DNA from: Pseudomonas sp. Irchel s3h14
GTDB lineage: Bacteria; Pseudomonadota; Gammaproteobacteria; Pseudomonadales; Pseudomonadaceae
Assembly (NCBI RefSeq): GCF_900187425.1
Contig: NZ_FYDJ01000001.1
Location: 496,001 to 560,000, forward strand
Direction: 5' to 3'
DNA length: 64,000 nucleotides
In this document: piece after piece, positions 1 through 8,636 of the stretch
How positions within the stretch are numbered: the first letter of the stretch is position 1
Layout of the letters: each line of letters opens with the position of its first letter
Notes under the pieces: model-generated
Told to the model about the DNA's origin: nothing
Databases searched by the model: none
The model's input: the letters and a program-made list of their open reading frames with translations, nothing else
Made by a program: the position numbers and the translations under genes

Positions 1-147
1 GCCTGGTACGAACTGGGTGAAGGAGTTGGAAATGGCGATGATCGGCTTTTTGAAGTCGTCATCTTTCATCCCCGTTGCGCGCCACAGTGCGCGGGCGCCG
101 GCCATGTTGCGGCCATGGGTGGATGTTTTCGAGCGGTAATCAGGCAT
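1..147 (-). CDS. ilvD: dihydroxy-acid dehydratase, N-terminal part (cut by window edge)
   Basis: Only the first 49 codons are present, read leftwards from an ATG at 147. The translation begins [20 protein letters not shown] and continues through a WRATGM...[16 protein letters not shown] stretch, which is the conserved start of IlvD. The family is an iron-sulfur dehydratase making 2-keto acids for valine, isoleucine and leucine. The catalytic and cluster residues lie outside the window. The upstream side (148-405) holds no gene, so ilvD probably has its own promoter there. Confidence 0.93.
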   Translation of the reverse strand, partial: MPDYRSKTSTHGRNMAGARALWRATGMKDDDFKKPIIAISNSFTQFVPG

Positions 148-405
148 GAAGCACTCCGGGCGGCTAATCAGGTATCAAAAGGGAAGTGAGCTTCTATTGA
201 CGTCTGGAACACTCAGAAATGGCCGTGTGTCCGGAAGTTGCCGATAACTTTGCGGGATCGCCGCGCGCTTCAGCTTGAGCTCATAAACCCGCCGGGGGAT
301 GACTGGCGATGAATGTCGCGATTCTACACGGCTGGCGTCAGGAGGGAATGCCGGAAAAGGGGGATCCAGCGCTGACGGAACGTGTGGGATGACGACCGGC
401 AGGAA

Positions 406-1611
406 TCACCCGCTATTCAGCGAGAGCTGCCGACGTGTGATCAGTGCATTGAAGGAAACGCCGACGGTGCTCAAGGCTAGGAAACTCAATGCGAGAGTCG
501 TTTGCAGATGGGCTCCACTCAGATTGATCAGGGCGCTGATCAGGCCACCGAAGATAAATACCAGTGTGTTCCCGGCCGACGCCGAGGTACCGGCCATGTC
601 CGGGAATACCTCCATCGCCTTCGAGGTGGCGACCGGCCGGGCGATGGTGGTGCCGGCGGTGCAGACAATCATCGGGATCAGCACCGTCAGGGTCGACAGC
701 CCCATCACGTTTGAGAGCATGAGCATTACCAGCCCCGATAAGAAGATCAGGCTCAAACCAACAATGATCTGTGTATTGGGTGCGATCCGCCCGGCGAGGA
801 CTCGAGCGACAATGCCGCCGATGATGTAGGCCACGCCATACAGCAGCAGTGTCAGGGAAAACTCGTAGGCCGAAAGCCGTAACTGCTCCATGAAGATCAG
901 GGGCGACATGACAATGAAGGAAAAGTGGCAGGTGAAGGCGATTGCGGCGATCAGCCAATAGCCGAGGAAACCCGCATCGCGACAGACGCGCCGGTAGGAC
1001 TGAAGAATGCTTCGGCGCGGGGTTGTGGCGGTGTGCCGGTTTTCAAGAAAGAAGCAGGCCTTCAGGAACACGGCGGCGGCGAGGGCAATAAAGACAATGA
1101 AGCTTGCGGGCCAGTCCAGTGCCTGTTGCAACAGGGTGCCAGCCAGTGGCGAGACGGAAATGAAGATCCCGCTGACGGTGACCATCAGAATCCGTAGTTG
1201 ATCCCGCTCCTTGCCGTCGAACAGGTCCTGGACCAGCGCCTGCGAGAGTACGAAGCAACCGCAGCCGATGGCCTGCACCACCCGGAACATCAGGAACCAG
1301 GCGTAGTCGGTGGACAGCACGCAACCAGTCGCGCCGACAATCGAGACCGCCATTCCCGCCAGCAGCAAACTTTTGCGCCCGATGACATCCGAGAGCGGCC
1401 CGACCAGTAGTTGGGAAAGTGCGATCCCGATGGCAAACAGGCTGATGGAAAACGCGATGTCACCTGGCGTGGTCCGGAAGTGTTCGGCCAGCGCCGGGAA
1501 CGATGGCAGCAGAACATCCAGAGGGAAGACCCCGAGCATTACCATGGTCATTAACAGGGTGATTGCAGAGCGGCGGTGTTTGACACCGACCGCAGACTTT
1601 TCTTCATCCAT
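406..1611 (-). CDS. MFS transporter, Bcr/CflA-type drug exporter
   Basis: A 401-residue membrane protein with about twelve hydrophobic segments. It carries the Bcr/CflA-type opening (LLMTMVMLGVFPLDVLLPSFPAL, TM1) and the MFS signature between TM2 and TM3 (GPLSDVIGRKSLLLAG). The frame is open further upstream, but the ATG at 1611 is preferred because it overlaps the stop of the diiron oxygenase by 8 bases, indicating translational coupling. Known members of the family export antibiotics or small peptides by proton antiport. As last gene of the SagB/AurF operon it is the obvious candidate to export the product or give self-protection; the substrate is unknown. Confidence 0.85.
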   Translation of the reverse strand: MDEEKSAVGVKHRRSAITLLMTMVMLGVFPLDVLLPSFPALAEHFRTTPGDIAFSISLFAIGIALSQLLVGPLSDVIGRKSLLLAGMAVSIVGATGCVLSTDYAWFLMFRVVQAIGCGCFVLSQALVQDLFDGKERDQLRILMVTVSGIFISVSPLAGTLLQQALDWPASFIVFIALAAAVFLKACFFLENRHTATTPRRSILQSYRRVCRDAGFLGYWLIAAIAFTCHFSFIVMSPLIFMEQLRLSAYEFSLTLLLYGVAYIIGGIVARVLAGRIAPNTQIIVGLSLIFLSGLVMLMLSNVMGLSTLTVLIPMIVCTAGTTIARPVATSKAMEVFPDMAGTSASAGNTLVFIFGGLISALINLSGAHLQTTLALSFLALSTVGVSFNALITRRQLSLNSG

Positions 1612-2581
1612 CGACAAGGCCTGCCTGTGCGAAGAGCTGCTGGTTAAAAGGCAGTTCGAAAAAACCTGCCTTTTCCATTGCCTGTAGCGTCGCGCCTGCA
1701 CCTGATCGGGCGCGCTGAAGGCAGGCTTGCGGGCCGGTCAGGGCACTGAGGATTTCTGCGACGCAATTCTCCCCGAGGCCCACGCTGTTCAGGCTTTCCT
1801 TCAGCCATCGCTCATCGACCTCAAAGAAAATCAGGAGGATGTCCACCAGCAGCTTCGCGGCGAACGTGCGTTGGCTGCTGTTCAGGGTCAGCCACAGATA
1901 ATGGAACACTTCGCAAAAATAACGACTGTGTCGGGCCTCGTCGGTGAGGTGGTCCCTGAGCATTTCCTGGACGCTGGACACCAGTTCGTTGCGGCAAACC
2001 TCGAGCAGTTCCCTGGCGATGATGGTCTCGGACACGAAGCCGACGAGAAACCAGGCCAGCGCCTTATGCCTGTCAGGTGCGTGGTCAAGCAGGGCGTTCA
2101 GGCGGGTAATGCGGTGCGGCATCACCGGGCGTTGGGTCATGCCATAGAGGTCGGCTATCTGCTCGGCGAGACTATTGGAGAACAGCGCGTGATAACCCTC
2201 ATCGGTATAGAGCTGGAGGGCGGCCGTTTTCATCCGTCGGGGGATGGACACACCGAGCTCATCATGAACGATGGTTTCCACGGAGCGGTTGACGATCCGA
2301 TGTTCGAGCCGGGTGGTGTAGTCGAGGAAATACACCAGATGGTTGGCCGATAGTCGATGGGTGATCGCACTGCCGGCTGCTTCGATCACCGGGTGATTCA
2401 GGTAGGGCAAGAAGGCGGGTGGGAACCAGTGTCGTGTTTCCAGTTGCCGTTCCAGATCTGATGGCAATTGGTAGGTGTGCTCGCTGGTGCGTACCGAGGC
2501 CCGGGCATTCCAGTCGCCGAGTGTGAAGCGTTGGGCCCAGGCGTTGGGCAGTGACAGGTCGTCTGTGCAGGGCTCGGTCAT
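1604..2581 (-). CDS. AurF-type diiron N-oxygenase
   Basis: A 325-residue helical protein resembling the p-aminobenzoate N-oxygenase AurF family, which oxidises amines at a carboxylate-bridged diiron centre. All seven ligands expected from AurF can be placed with family-like spacing: E102, E128 and H131 (ExxH), E185, then H211, E215 and H218 (HxxxExxH). The start at 2581 is chosen because its ATG overlaps the SagB stop codon (ATGA); the open frame runs 15 codons further upstream, inside sagB. Its own end overlaps the MFS start. The substrate is unknown; a lysine side chain or amino terminus of the upstream small peptide, or a free amino acid, are possibilities only. Confidence 0.85.
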   Translation of the reverse strand: MTEPCTDDLSLPNAWAQRFTLGDWNARASVRTSEHTYQLPSDLERQLETRHWFPPAFLPYLNHPVIEAAGSAITHRLSANHLVYFLDYTTRLEHRIVNRSVETIVHDELGVSIPRRMKTAALQLYTDEGYHALFSNSLAEQIADLYGMTQRPVMPHRITRLNALLDHAPDRHKALAWFLVGFVSETIIARELLEVCRNELVSSVQEMLRDHLTDEARHSRYFCEVFHYLWLTLNSSQRTFAAKLLVDILLIFFEVDERWLKESLNSVGLGENCVAEILSALTGPQACLQRARSGAGATLQAMEKAGFFELPFNQQLFAQAGLVDG

Positions 2582-3657
2582 TGTTGTGAGCCTCGGTTGC
2601 GCAGCAGCGCTTTCAATTCCTTGCACATCACTTGCCCGTCACTCTGGCCACAGCCAACAAAGAACAACGGTTGTTCGGCGCTGTCCTCGATCCCCAGCAA
2701 CGTTTCGACCTGATCGTCGGCCAACGCACCGGTCAGCCAGGTGCTTAATCCAAGTGCGGTGGCCACCAGTTGAAAGGTCTGGGAAATATGACCTGCCTCG
2801 ACGTAAGCCATTCGGTAGGCCCGCGAGTGTTCATATTTCCACCACAGTTTGTCGAAGCGAGCGGTGATGAACAGGCCGACTGGCAGGTTGTTGATGAAAT
2901 GCTGCCCACACAACAACTGGCCCAAGGGCGAGTCAGGCACCGGATTGACGAAGCTCAAAGCATGTTCGTCGGGGTGGTAGGCGTAGAGCCCGGGATTCAG
3001 GCCGCTGACGTTCTGAACATGCAGAAAACCTTCGCAGGCATTCAGCCCGCCACCGGATGGACTGCTGCGCCGGGCGCCAAGACCTTCCGCGATGGTTTCG
3101 TCTATGTCGTTGTCGCGCTCACGTAGATAGCCAAGGGACAAATACAAAAGAGTGCCCACATCGTCGAGAGAAACCCCTTCACCCGTGAAGGAGCGACAGG
3201 TCTTTCGGTCGATCAACGTCTTTGCAAGTGCGCTTTGCGGCAGACAGGAAGGTTGGGGCAGGGCAATCCGCTCGCTTGTCGGGCGTTCTGTGAGGCTGAT
3301 CTCCGGGGCAGGAGTGGCCAGTACTACAGCGCAATGGTCCAGATAGTGTCTCGACCATTCATTAATATCCTGGGGGACATATTCACAAGGAATGTTCTTG
3401 GTGCCGATATGAAATATCTTCGACAGTTCATCCCAGCCCCATTCAAGGGGGGCTTGTATTGAAGATGTGAGTATTCCTGCGTTCAGTAGTTGCGTGTCTA
3501 TTATGTTGTTGTCATCAAATTTTTCAGGGTCGTCGATAAGGTGTGCGAGACGAATTGAATATTCAAGGTTCAATTCGAACTGTTTGTGGTTCTTGTAATC
3601 CCAGACTATTTGGTCGGGCGAACGAGGAAGTATAAATATATAAGGATTTATCTGCAT
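2578..3657 (-). CDS. SagB/ThcOx-family flavin-dependent dehydrogenase (nitroreductase fold)
   Basis: A 359-residue protein. The first 130 residues are a variable N-terminal region. From about residue 140 it has the nitroreductase fold of SagB: an FMN-binding R/S cluster (DRKTCRSFTGE, residues 150-160), a glycine-serine loop (RRSSPSGGG, 197-204) and the late helix GHISQTFQLVATALGLSTWLTG. In RiPP pathways SagB-type enzymes oxidise azolines to azoles, but no cyclodehydratase (SagC/D, YcaO) is present here, so it must act differently or stand alone. The 5' third is visibly AT-richer than the neighbouring genes, suggesting transfer. It ends in an ATGA overlap with the diiron oxygenase gene. Confidence 0.87.
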   Translation of the reverse strand: MQINPYIFILPRSPDQIVWDYKNHKQFELNLEYSIRLAHLIDDPEKFDDNNIIDTQLLNAGILTSSIQAPLEWGWDELSKIFHIGTKNIPCEYVPQDINEWSRHYLDHCAVVLATPAPEISLTERPTSERIALPQPSCLPQSALAKTLIDRKTCRSFTGEGVSLDDVGTLLYLSLGYLRERDNDIDETIAEGLGARRSSPSGGGLNACEGFLHVQNVSGLNPGLYAYHPDEHALSFVNPVPDSPLGQLLCGQHFINNLPVGLFITARFDKLWWKYEHSRAYRMAYVEAGHISQTFQLVATALGLSTWLTGALADDQVETLLGIEDSAEQPLFFVGCGQSDGQVMCKELKALLRNRGSQQ

Positions 3658-3689
3658 GGTTGGCGATTCACTCTGGTCTTTGCCATAGA

Positions 3690-3721
3690 AAACGCTGGGT
3701 AGCCGGCACTCCCCAGCGTTT
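3690..3721 (-). terminator. stem-loop between the 23-codon ORF and the SagB gene
   Basis: A perfect 10-bp stem (AAACGCTGGG paired with CCCAGCGTTT) with a 12-base loop starts 8 bases after the stop of the small ORF. In transcript direction it is followed by only four U residues (TTTTCT), so it is a weak or partial terminator. Such hairpins are often placed after a peptide precursor gene to stabilise its mRNA and reduce expression of downstream enzymes. Confidence 0.7.
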
Positions 3722-3728
3722 CATTTAC

Positions 3729-3800
3729 TTAGCGGACTTTTGGCGCAACCAGAAAAGCCAGGTTGGCGATTTTGTTGGTTTCCAGAGTAATTGCTTTCAT
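3729..3800 (-). CDS. 23-residue peptide, candidate RiPP precursor or leader peptide
   Basis: A very short ORF. It begins MKAITLETNK, has a hydrophobic middle (IANLAFL) and ends in VAPKVR. Support for translation: an AAGGAG Shine-Dalgarno 8 bases before the ATG, a near-consensus promoter 53 bases upstream of the ATG, and a stem-loop directly after the stop. It contains no cysteine, serine, aromatic residue other than one Phe, or double-glycine leader site, so azole, lanthipeptide and bacteriocin chemistries look unlikely. It has two internal lysines and two threonines. It does not resemble PqqA. I do not recognise the sequence. Alternatives are a regulatory leader peptide for the enzymes below it. 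Confidence 0.72.
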   Translation of the reverse strand: MKAITLETNKIANLAFLVAPKVR

Positions 3801-3852
3801 GTTTTGAACTCCTTGTAATTGATAGTGAGTGTCACTCCTTTGTGACGACTTA

Positions 3853-3880
3853 ATCATAGTTTGTAATGAGTTCTTATCAA
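3853..3880 (-). promoter_or_regulatory. sigma-70 promoter of the small-peptide/SagB/AurF operon, with nearby palindrome
   Basis: On the minus strand a TTGATA -35 box (3875-3880) and a TATGAT -10 box (3853-3858) are separated by 16 bases. Just downstream, at 3827-3837, is an 11-base palindrome (GAGTG, one base, CACTC) close to the expected transcription start, a possible operator. The stretch 3840-3980 is AT-rich compared with its surroundings and has no other gene. Confidence 0.65.
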
Positions 3881-4027
3881 GGGGAGATTAGGTAGGAATG
3901 TTCCAGTAATTTTGTCGGATCGGTCTGAGGGTTGGATGAATCTTGTAAGTTCTGTCCGCTAAAATAAAAGACACAGCGAAACGTCCTGCAAGTCATTAAG
4001 ACTGCTGGAGTAGGAAGTTGGAGAGTT

Positions 4028-4068
4028 CAATAACAGAAAACAGAACGGGGAGCCGGCTGGCTCCCCGT
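4028..4068 (-). terminator. rho-independent terminator of rlmI
   Basis: A perfect 10-bp stem (ACGGGGAGCC with GGCTCCCCGT, 4045-4068, four-base loop) lies 13 bases past the rlmI stop. On the minus strand it is followed by a T-rich tract (TTCTGTTTTCTGTTATT). Confidence 0.8.
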
Positions 4069-4081
4069 CAAACCGGCGAAA

Positions 4082-5278
4082 TCAGCTGTTTGGCAGCAGG
4101 CGGCAGGTGATGCTCTTGATGTAGCGGGTTTCGGCGATGGCCGGGTGAACCGGGTGATCCGGGCCCTGACCGCCGCGCTCCAGCATCTGGATGTTGCGGT
4201 CCAGGTGACGGGCGCTGGTCAGCAGGATGTTCTGCAGATCGTCTTCCGGCAGGTGCATCGAGCACGAAGCGCTGACCAGGATGCCGTCCTTGCTGAGCAG
4301 GCGCATGGCTTGCTCGTTCAGGCGACGGTAGGCACCTTCACCGTTTTTCATGTCTTTCTTGCGTTTGATGAACGCCGGAGGATCGGCAACGATCACGTCG
4401 AAACGCTCTTCGCTGGCTTTCAGCTCTTTCAGGGCTTCGAACACGTCACCTTCAATGCAGGTCATCTTGTCGGCGAAACCGTTCAGCGCGGCGTTGCGCT
4501 CGACGCCGTCGAGGGCGAAGGCCGATGCGTCGACGCAGAACACTTCACTGGCGCCGAACGCAGCCGCTTGCACGCCCCAGCCACCGATGTAGCTGTACAG
4601 GTCGAGAACGCGCTTGCCTTTGGCATAAGGTGCCAGGCGTGCGCGGTTCATGCGGTGGTCGTAGAACCAGCCGGTTTTCTGTCCCTGGATGACGGGCGCT
4701 TCGAATTTCACGCCGTTCTCTTCCAGGGCAACCCACTCCGGCACCAGGCCGAACACGGTTTCGACGTAGCGGTTGAGGCCTTCGGCATCACGGGCAGCGG
4801 AGTCGTTCTTGAACAGAATGCCGCTAGGCTTGATCACTTGGGTCAGCGCTGCGATCACGTCTTCTTTATGGGCTTCCATGGTTGCCGAAGCGATCTGTAC
4901 CACCAGGATGTCGCCGAAACGGTCGACTACCAGACCTGGCAACAGGTCGGAATCGCCGTAGACCAAGCGATAGAACGGCTTGTCGAACAGGCGATCGCGC
5001 AGGGACAGCGCGACGTTCAGGCGATGCACCAGCAGCGACTTGTCCAGCGGCAACTTGATGTCGCGCGACAAGAGGCGGGCGCAGATCAGGTTGTTCGGGC
5101 TCATGGCAACGATGCCCAGCGGCTTGCCGCTGGCCGCTTCGAGGATCGCCTGGTCGCCGGCCTTGAAACCGTGCAAAGGAGTAGCGGCTACATCGATTTC
5201 GTTGCTATAGACCCACAAGTGGCCGTTTCGCAGGCGACGGTCGGCGTTGGCTTTGAGGCGCAGGCTAGGCAGGGACAT
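4082..5278 (-). CDS. rlmI: 23S rRNA (cytosine-C5) methyltransferase, RlmI type
   Basis: A 398-residue class I SAM-dependent methyltransferase, the same length as E. coli RlmI (396), which methylates C1962 of 23S rRNA. An N-terminal PUA domain (LRLKANADRRLRNGHLWVYSNEI, residues 4-26) is followed by the RlmI middle domain. The Rossmann domain has the SAM loop VLDLYSYIGGWGVQAA, the DPPAF catalytic motif and a conserved Cys (SASCSMHLPED). The ATG at 5278 is preferred over one 23 codons upstream because it matches the family start (MSLPSLRLKA) and has GGAG 7 bases before it. Confidence 0.92.
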   Translation of the reverse strand: MSLPSLRLKANADRRLRNGHLWVYSNEIDVAATPLHGFKAGDQAILEAASGKPLGIVAMSPNNLICARLLSRDIKLPLDKSLLVHRLNVALSLRDRLFDKPFYRLVYGDSDLLPGLVVDRFGDILVVQIASATMEAHKEDVIAALTQVIKPSGILFKNDSAARDAEGLNRYVETVFGLVPEWVALEENGVKFEAPVIQGQKTGWFYDHRMNRARLAPYAKGKRVLDLYSYIGGWGVQAAAFGASEVFCVDASAFALDGVERNAALNGFADKMTCIEGDVFEALKELKASEERFDVIVADPPAFIKRKKDMKNGEGAYRRLNEQAMRLLSKDGILVSASCSMHLPEDDLQNILLTSARHLDRNIQMLERGGQGPDHPVHPAIAETRYIKSITCRLLPNS

Positions 5279-5458
5279 GACGTCGCTCCGGAAAAAAGAG
5301 CGGGAGTATAGCGTGTTGCGCACGGCCACGGTTTGGCGGATGGACATGCGGTGAGGAAGGGTCCGGCATTTGATGAAACTTCAGGCGATGGACCGGCCAG
5401 GGTGTCGGATCCAACTTTATAAGGGTTAGAATCGCCGCCTGTCCAAGAGTGTGTACTT

Positions 5459-6328
5459 ATGTCCCCAGAGCTGACTTCCGAACAGATTCAACAGTCCCTG
5501 CAAGGCATCAGCGTGCCGGCCCAGCCGCAAATCATGGTGGATTTGCAGATGGAACAGTACATGCCCGATCCGGATCTGGAGGTGATCGCGAAGCTGATCT
5601 CCCAGGACCCGGGCCTCTCTGGCGCCTTGTTGAAAATCGTCAACTCGCCGTATTACGGCTTGAGCAACAAGATCGCCTCGATTCAGCGTGCGGTGAATCT
5701 GCTGGGCAGCCGCTCGATCATCAACCTGATCAACGCGCAGTCGATCAAGGGCGAGATGAACGACGACACCATCGTCACCTTGAATCGTTTCTGGGATACC
5801 GCTCAGGACGTGGCGATGACCTGCCTGACCCTGGCCAAGCGCATTGGCACCCAGGCCGGCGATGAAGCGTACGCGTTGGGCCTGTTCCATGACTGCGGCG
5901 TGCCGCTGATGCTCCAGCGCTTCCCCAACTACATGACCGTTCTGGAAGAGGCCTACGCCAATGCCAGCGCCGAATGCCGGGTGGTGGATACCGAGAATCG
6001 GGTGTTCAATACCAATCATGCGGTGGTGGGTTATTACACCGCCAAATCCTGGCGCCTGCCGGAGCATGTGACCGCCGCCATCGCCAATCACCACAATGCG
6101 TTGGCGATTTTCAGCGATGAGTCGTCGCGCAACAGTCAGCTGAAGAACCTGCTGGCGATCCTGAAAATGGCCGAGCACATTTGTGCGTCCTTCCGGGTGC
6201 TGGGCAACCAGCGTGATGACCACGAGTGGAACAGCATCGCACCGCTGGTCCTCGATTATGTCGGTCTCTCGGACTACGACTTCGAGACCCTCAAACAAAC
6301 GATTCGTGACCTTGGCGCTCACCGCTGA
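5459..6328 (+). CDS. HDOD domain protein
   Basis: A 289-residue cytoplasmic protein made almost entirely of one HDOD domain (about residues 20-215), recognisable from SQDPGLSGALLKIVNSPYYG, then AVNLLGSRSIINLI and a degenerate HD region (GLFHDCGVPLML). HDOD proteins are HD-family relatives that usually lack phosphodiesterase activity and act as signalling adaptors, often in motility or stress control. It is a single gene divergent from rlmI and 28 bases upstream of mutM. No output domain is visible, so its partner is unknown. Confidence 0.85.
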   Translation: MSPELTSEQIQQSLQGISVPAQPQIMVDLQMEQYMPDPDLEVIAKLISQDPGLSGALLKIVNSPYYGLSNKIASIQRAVNLLGSRSIINLINAQSIKGEMNDDTIVTLNRFWDTAQDVAMTCLTLAKRIGTQAGDEAYALGLFHDCGVPLMLQRFPNYMTVLEEAYANASAECRVVDTENRVFNTNHAVVGYYTAKSWRLPEHVTAAIANHHNALAIFSDESSRNSQLKNLLAILKMAEHICASFRVLGNQRDDHEWNSIAPLVLDYVGLSDYDFETLKQTIRDLGAHR

Positions 6329-6356
6329 GCGTTGCACAGCCTGATTCGAGAGCACC

Positions 6357-7169
6357 ATGCCGGAACTGCCTGAAGTCGAAACCACCCGCCGCGGAATTGC
6401 GCCGCACCTGGAAGGCCAGCGCGTCAGCCGGGTGATCGTGCGTGAGCGGCGCTTGCGCTGGCCGATTCCCGAAGACCTGGATGTGCGGCTGTCCGGCCAG
6501 CGCATCGTGCTGGTGGAGCGACGCGCGAAGTACCTGTTGATCAATGCCGAGGTCGGCACGCTGATCAGCCATTTGGGGATGTCGGGAAATCTGCGTCTGG
6601 TGGAAGTCGGCACGCCGGTGGCCAAGCATGAGCATGTGGACATCGAGCTGGAATCCGGCCTGGCCTTGCGTTACACCGACCCGCGACGGTTTGGCGCGAT
6701 GCTCTGGAGCCTCGACCCGCTCAACCATGAATTGTTGATTCGCCTGGGGCCGGAGCCGTTGACCGATCTGTTCGACGGCGAACGCTTGTTCCAGCAGTCC
6801 CGCGGGCGATCCATGGCGGTCAAACCGTTCATCATGGACAACGCGGTGGTGGTCGGCGTGGGCAATATCTACGCCACCGAAGCGTTGTTCGCGGCAGGTA
6901 TCGACCCGCGTCGTGAGGCCAAGAGCATCTCTCGGGGGCGTTATCTGAAACTGGCGATCGAGATCAAACGCATTCTGGCGGCCGCTATCGAGCGCGGCGG
7001 CACCACACTGCGGGACTTTATCGGCGGTGACGGTCAGCCGGGTTATTTCCAGCAGGAGCTGTTCGTGTACGGTCGTGGCGGTGCGCCCTGCAAGGTTTGT
7101 GGCACGGAGTTGCGGGAAGTGAAGCTCGGGCAGCGCGCCAGCGTCTTTTGCCCGCGTTGTCAGAGCTGA
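6357..7169 (+). CDS. mutM: formamidopyrimidine-DNA glycosylase (Fpg)
   Basis: A 270-residue base-excision-repair enzyme that removes 8-oxoguanine and cuts the abasic site. The catalytic N-terminal Pro2-Glu3 is in the signature [14 protein letters not shown] conserved lysine lies in RRAKYLLI, the helix-two-turn-helix region contains [13 protein letters not shown], and the C-terminal zinc finger has four cysteines (CKVCG and CPRCQS). Length is standard. The ATG is fixed by Pro2. Confidence 0.97.
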   Translation: MPELPEVETTRRGIAPHLEGQRVSRVIVRERRLRWPIPEDLDVRLSGQRIVLVERRAKYLLINAEVGTLISHLGMSGNLRLVEVGTPVAKHEHVDIELESGLALRYTDPRRFGAMLWSLDPLNHELLIRLGPEPLTDLFDGERLFQQSRGRSMAVKPFIMDNAVVVGVGNIYATEALFAAGIDPRREAKSISRGRYLKLAIEIKRILAAAIERGGTTLRDFIGGDGQPGYFQQELFVYGRGGAPCKVCGTELREVKLGQRASVFCPRCQS

Positions 7170-7222
7170 TACGCCTACGGTCTATAGTCAGTGTTCTGAC
7201 TGCCCAACCCAAGGACCGTGCC

Positions 7223-7546
7223 ATGAACCTGTTTCGAACCGTTGTCGTCGTTTTGCTGCTGAGCGTCGGTGCGCCAGCGCTGGCAGCAAACACGGGCAGC
7301 GGCGACCCGCGTTACACCATCCAGAATCCCCCGGCGTACGCCATGCTCGGCGATTTGCTGATTGCCCGACCCTTGCTGGTCGTGGCGACGGTGATTGGTG
7401 CCGGAGCGTTTGTGGTGTCGTTGCCGTTTACCGCATTGGGTGGCGGCGTTGGCGATGCGGGACAGGCGTTGGTGGTCGACCCGGCGAAAGCGGCGTTCGT
7501 GCGGTGTCTTGGGTGTGTCGGGGAAGGGTTTGAGCAGAGGGAGTGA
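7223..7546 (+). CDS. small inner-membrane or secreted protein of unknown function
   Basis: A 107-residue protein. Residues 1-22 look like a cleavable signal peptide ([22 protein letters not shown]). A hydrophobic segment follows at about residues 51-75 ([22 protein letters not shown]), then a glycine-rich part and two cysteines in CLGCVGE near the C terminus. The frame is open further upstream inside mutM, but the ATG at 7223 is preceded by an AAGGA site and starts the signal sequence. Similar short genes beside mutM in Pseudomonas carry vague transporter names; a single helix does not support transport. Confidence 0.7.
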   Translation: MNLFRTVVVVLLLSVGAPALAANTGSGDPRYTIQNPPAYAMLGDLLIARPLLVVATVIGAGAFVVSLPFTALGGGVGDAGQALVVDPAKAAFVRCLGCVGEGFEQRE

Positions 7547-7578
7547 GCCAGTTCGATCTTCGGTTTGGCTGATGACGT

Positions 7579-7655
7579 CTTCGCGAGCAAGCCCGCTCCC
7601 ACATTGATCTGTGTCGCACTGCAGATCAACTGTGGGAGCGGGCTTGCTCGCGAAG
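7579..7655. repeat. REP element pair, family A
   Basis: Two inverted copies of the Pseudomonas REP core GAGCGGGCTTGCTCGCGAA face each other across about 30 bases, between two convergent genes. It could form a long hairpin and may act as a bidirectional transcription stop. Confidence 0.9.
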
Positions 7656-7687
7656 AGGCCCGAATAAGCGCTACAAAAACCTCAGAT

Positions 7688-8608
<921 letters not shown>

Positions 8609-8636
8609 CTATGGACGATTGGAATATTCTCCCTTT

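Noticed and set aside
299..829. 176-codon plus-strand open frame at the left end
   Set aside because: Mostly antisense to the MFS transporter and without motifs.
2582..2626. 15-codon N-terminal extension of the AurF-like gene
   Set aside because: The ATG at 2581 overlaps the SagB stop, the arrangement used by the rest of this operon.
3729..3800. Identification of the 23-residue peptide as PqqA
   Set aside because: Length is similar, but it lacks the Glu-x-x-x-Tyr pair of PqqA and no pqqBCDE genes are nearby.
5426..6643. 405-codon minus-strand open frame opposite the HDOD gene
   Set aside because: No recognisable motif; the plus strand has a full HDOD domain.
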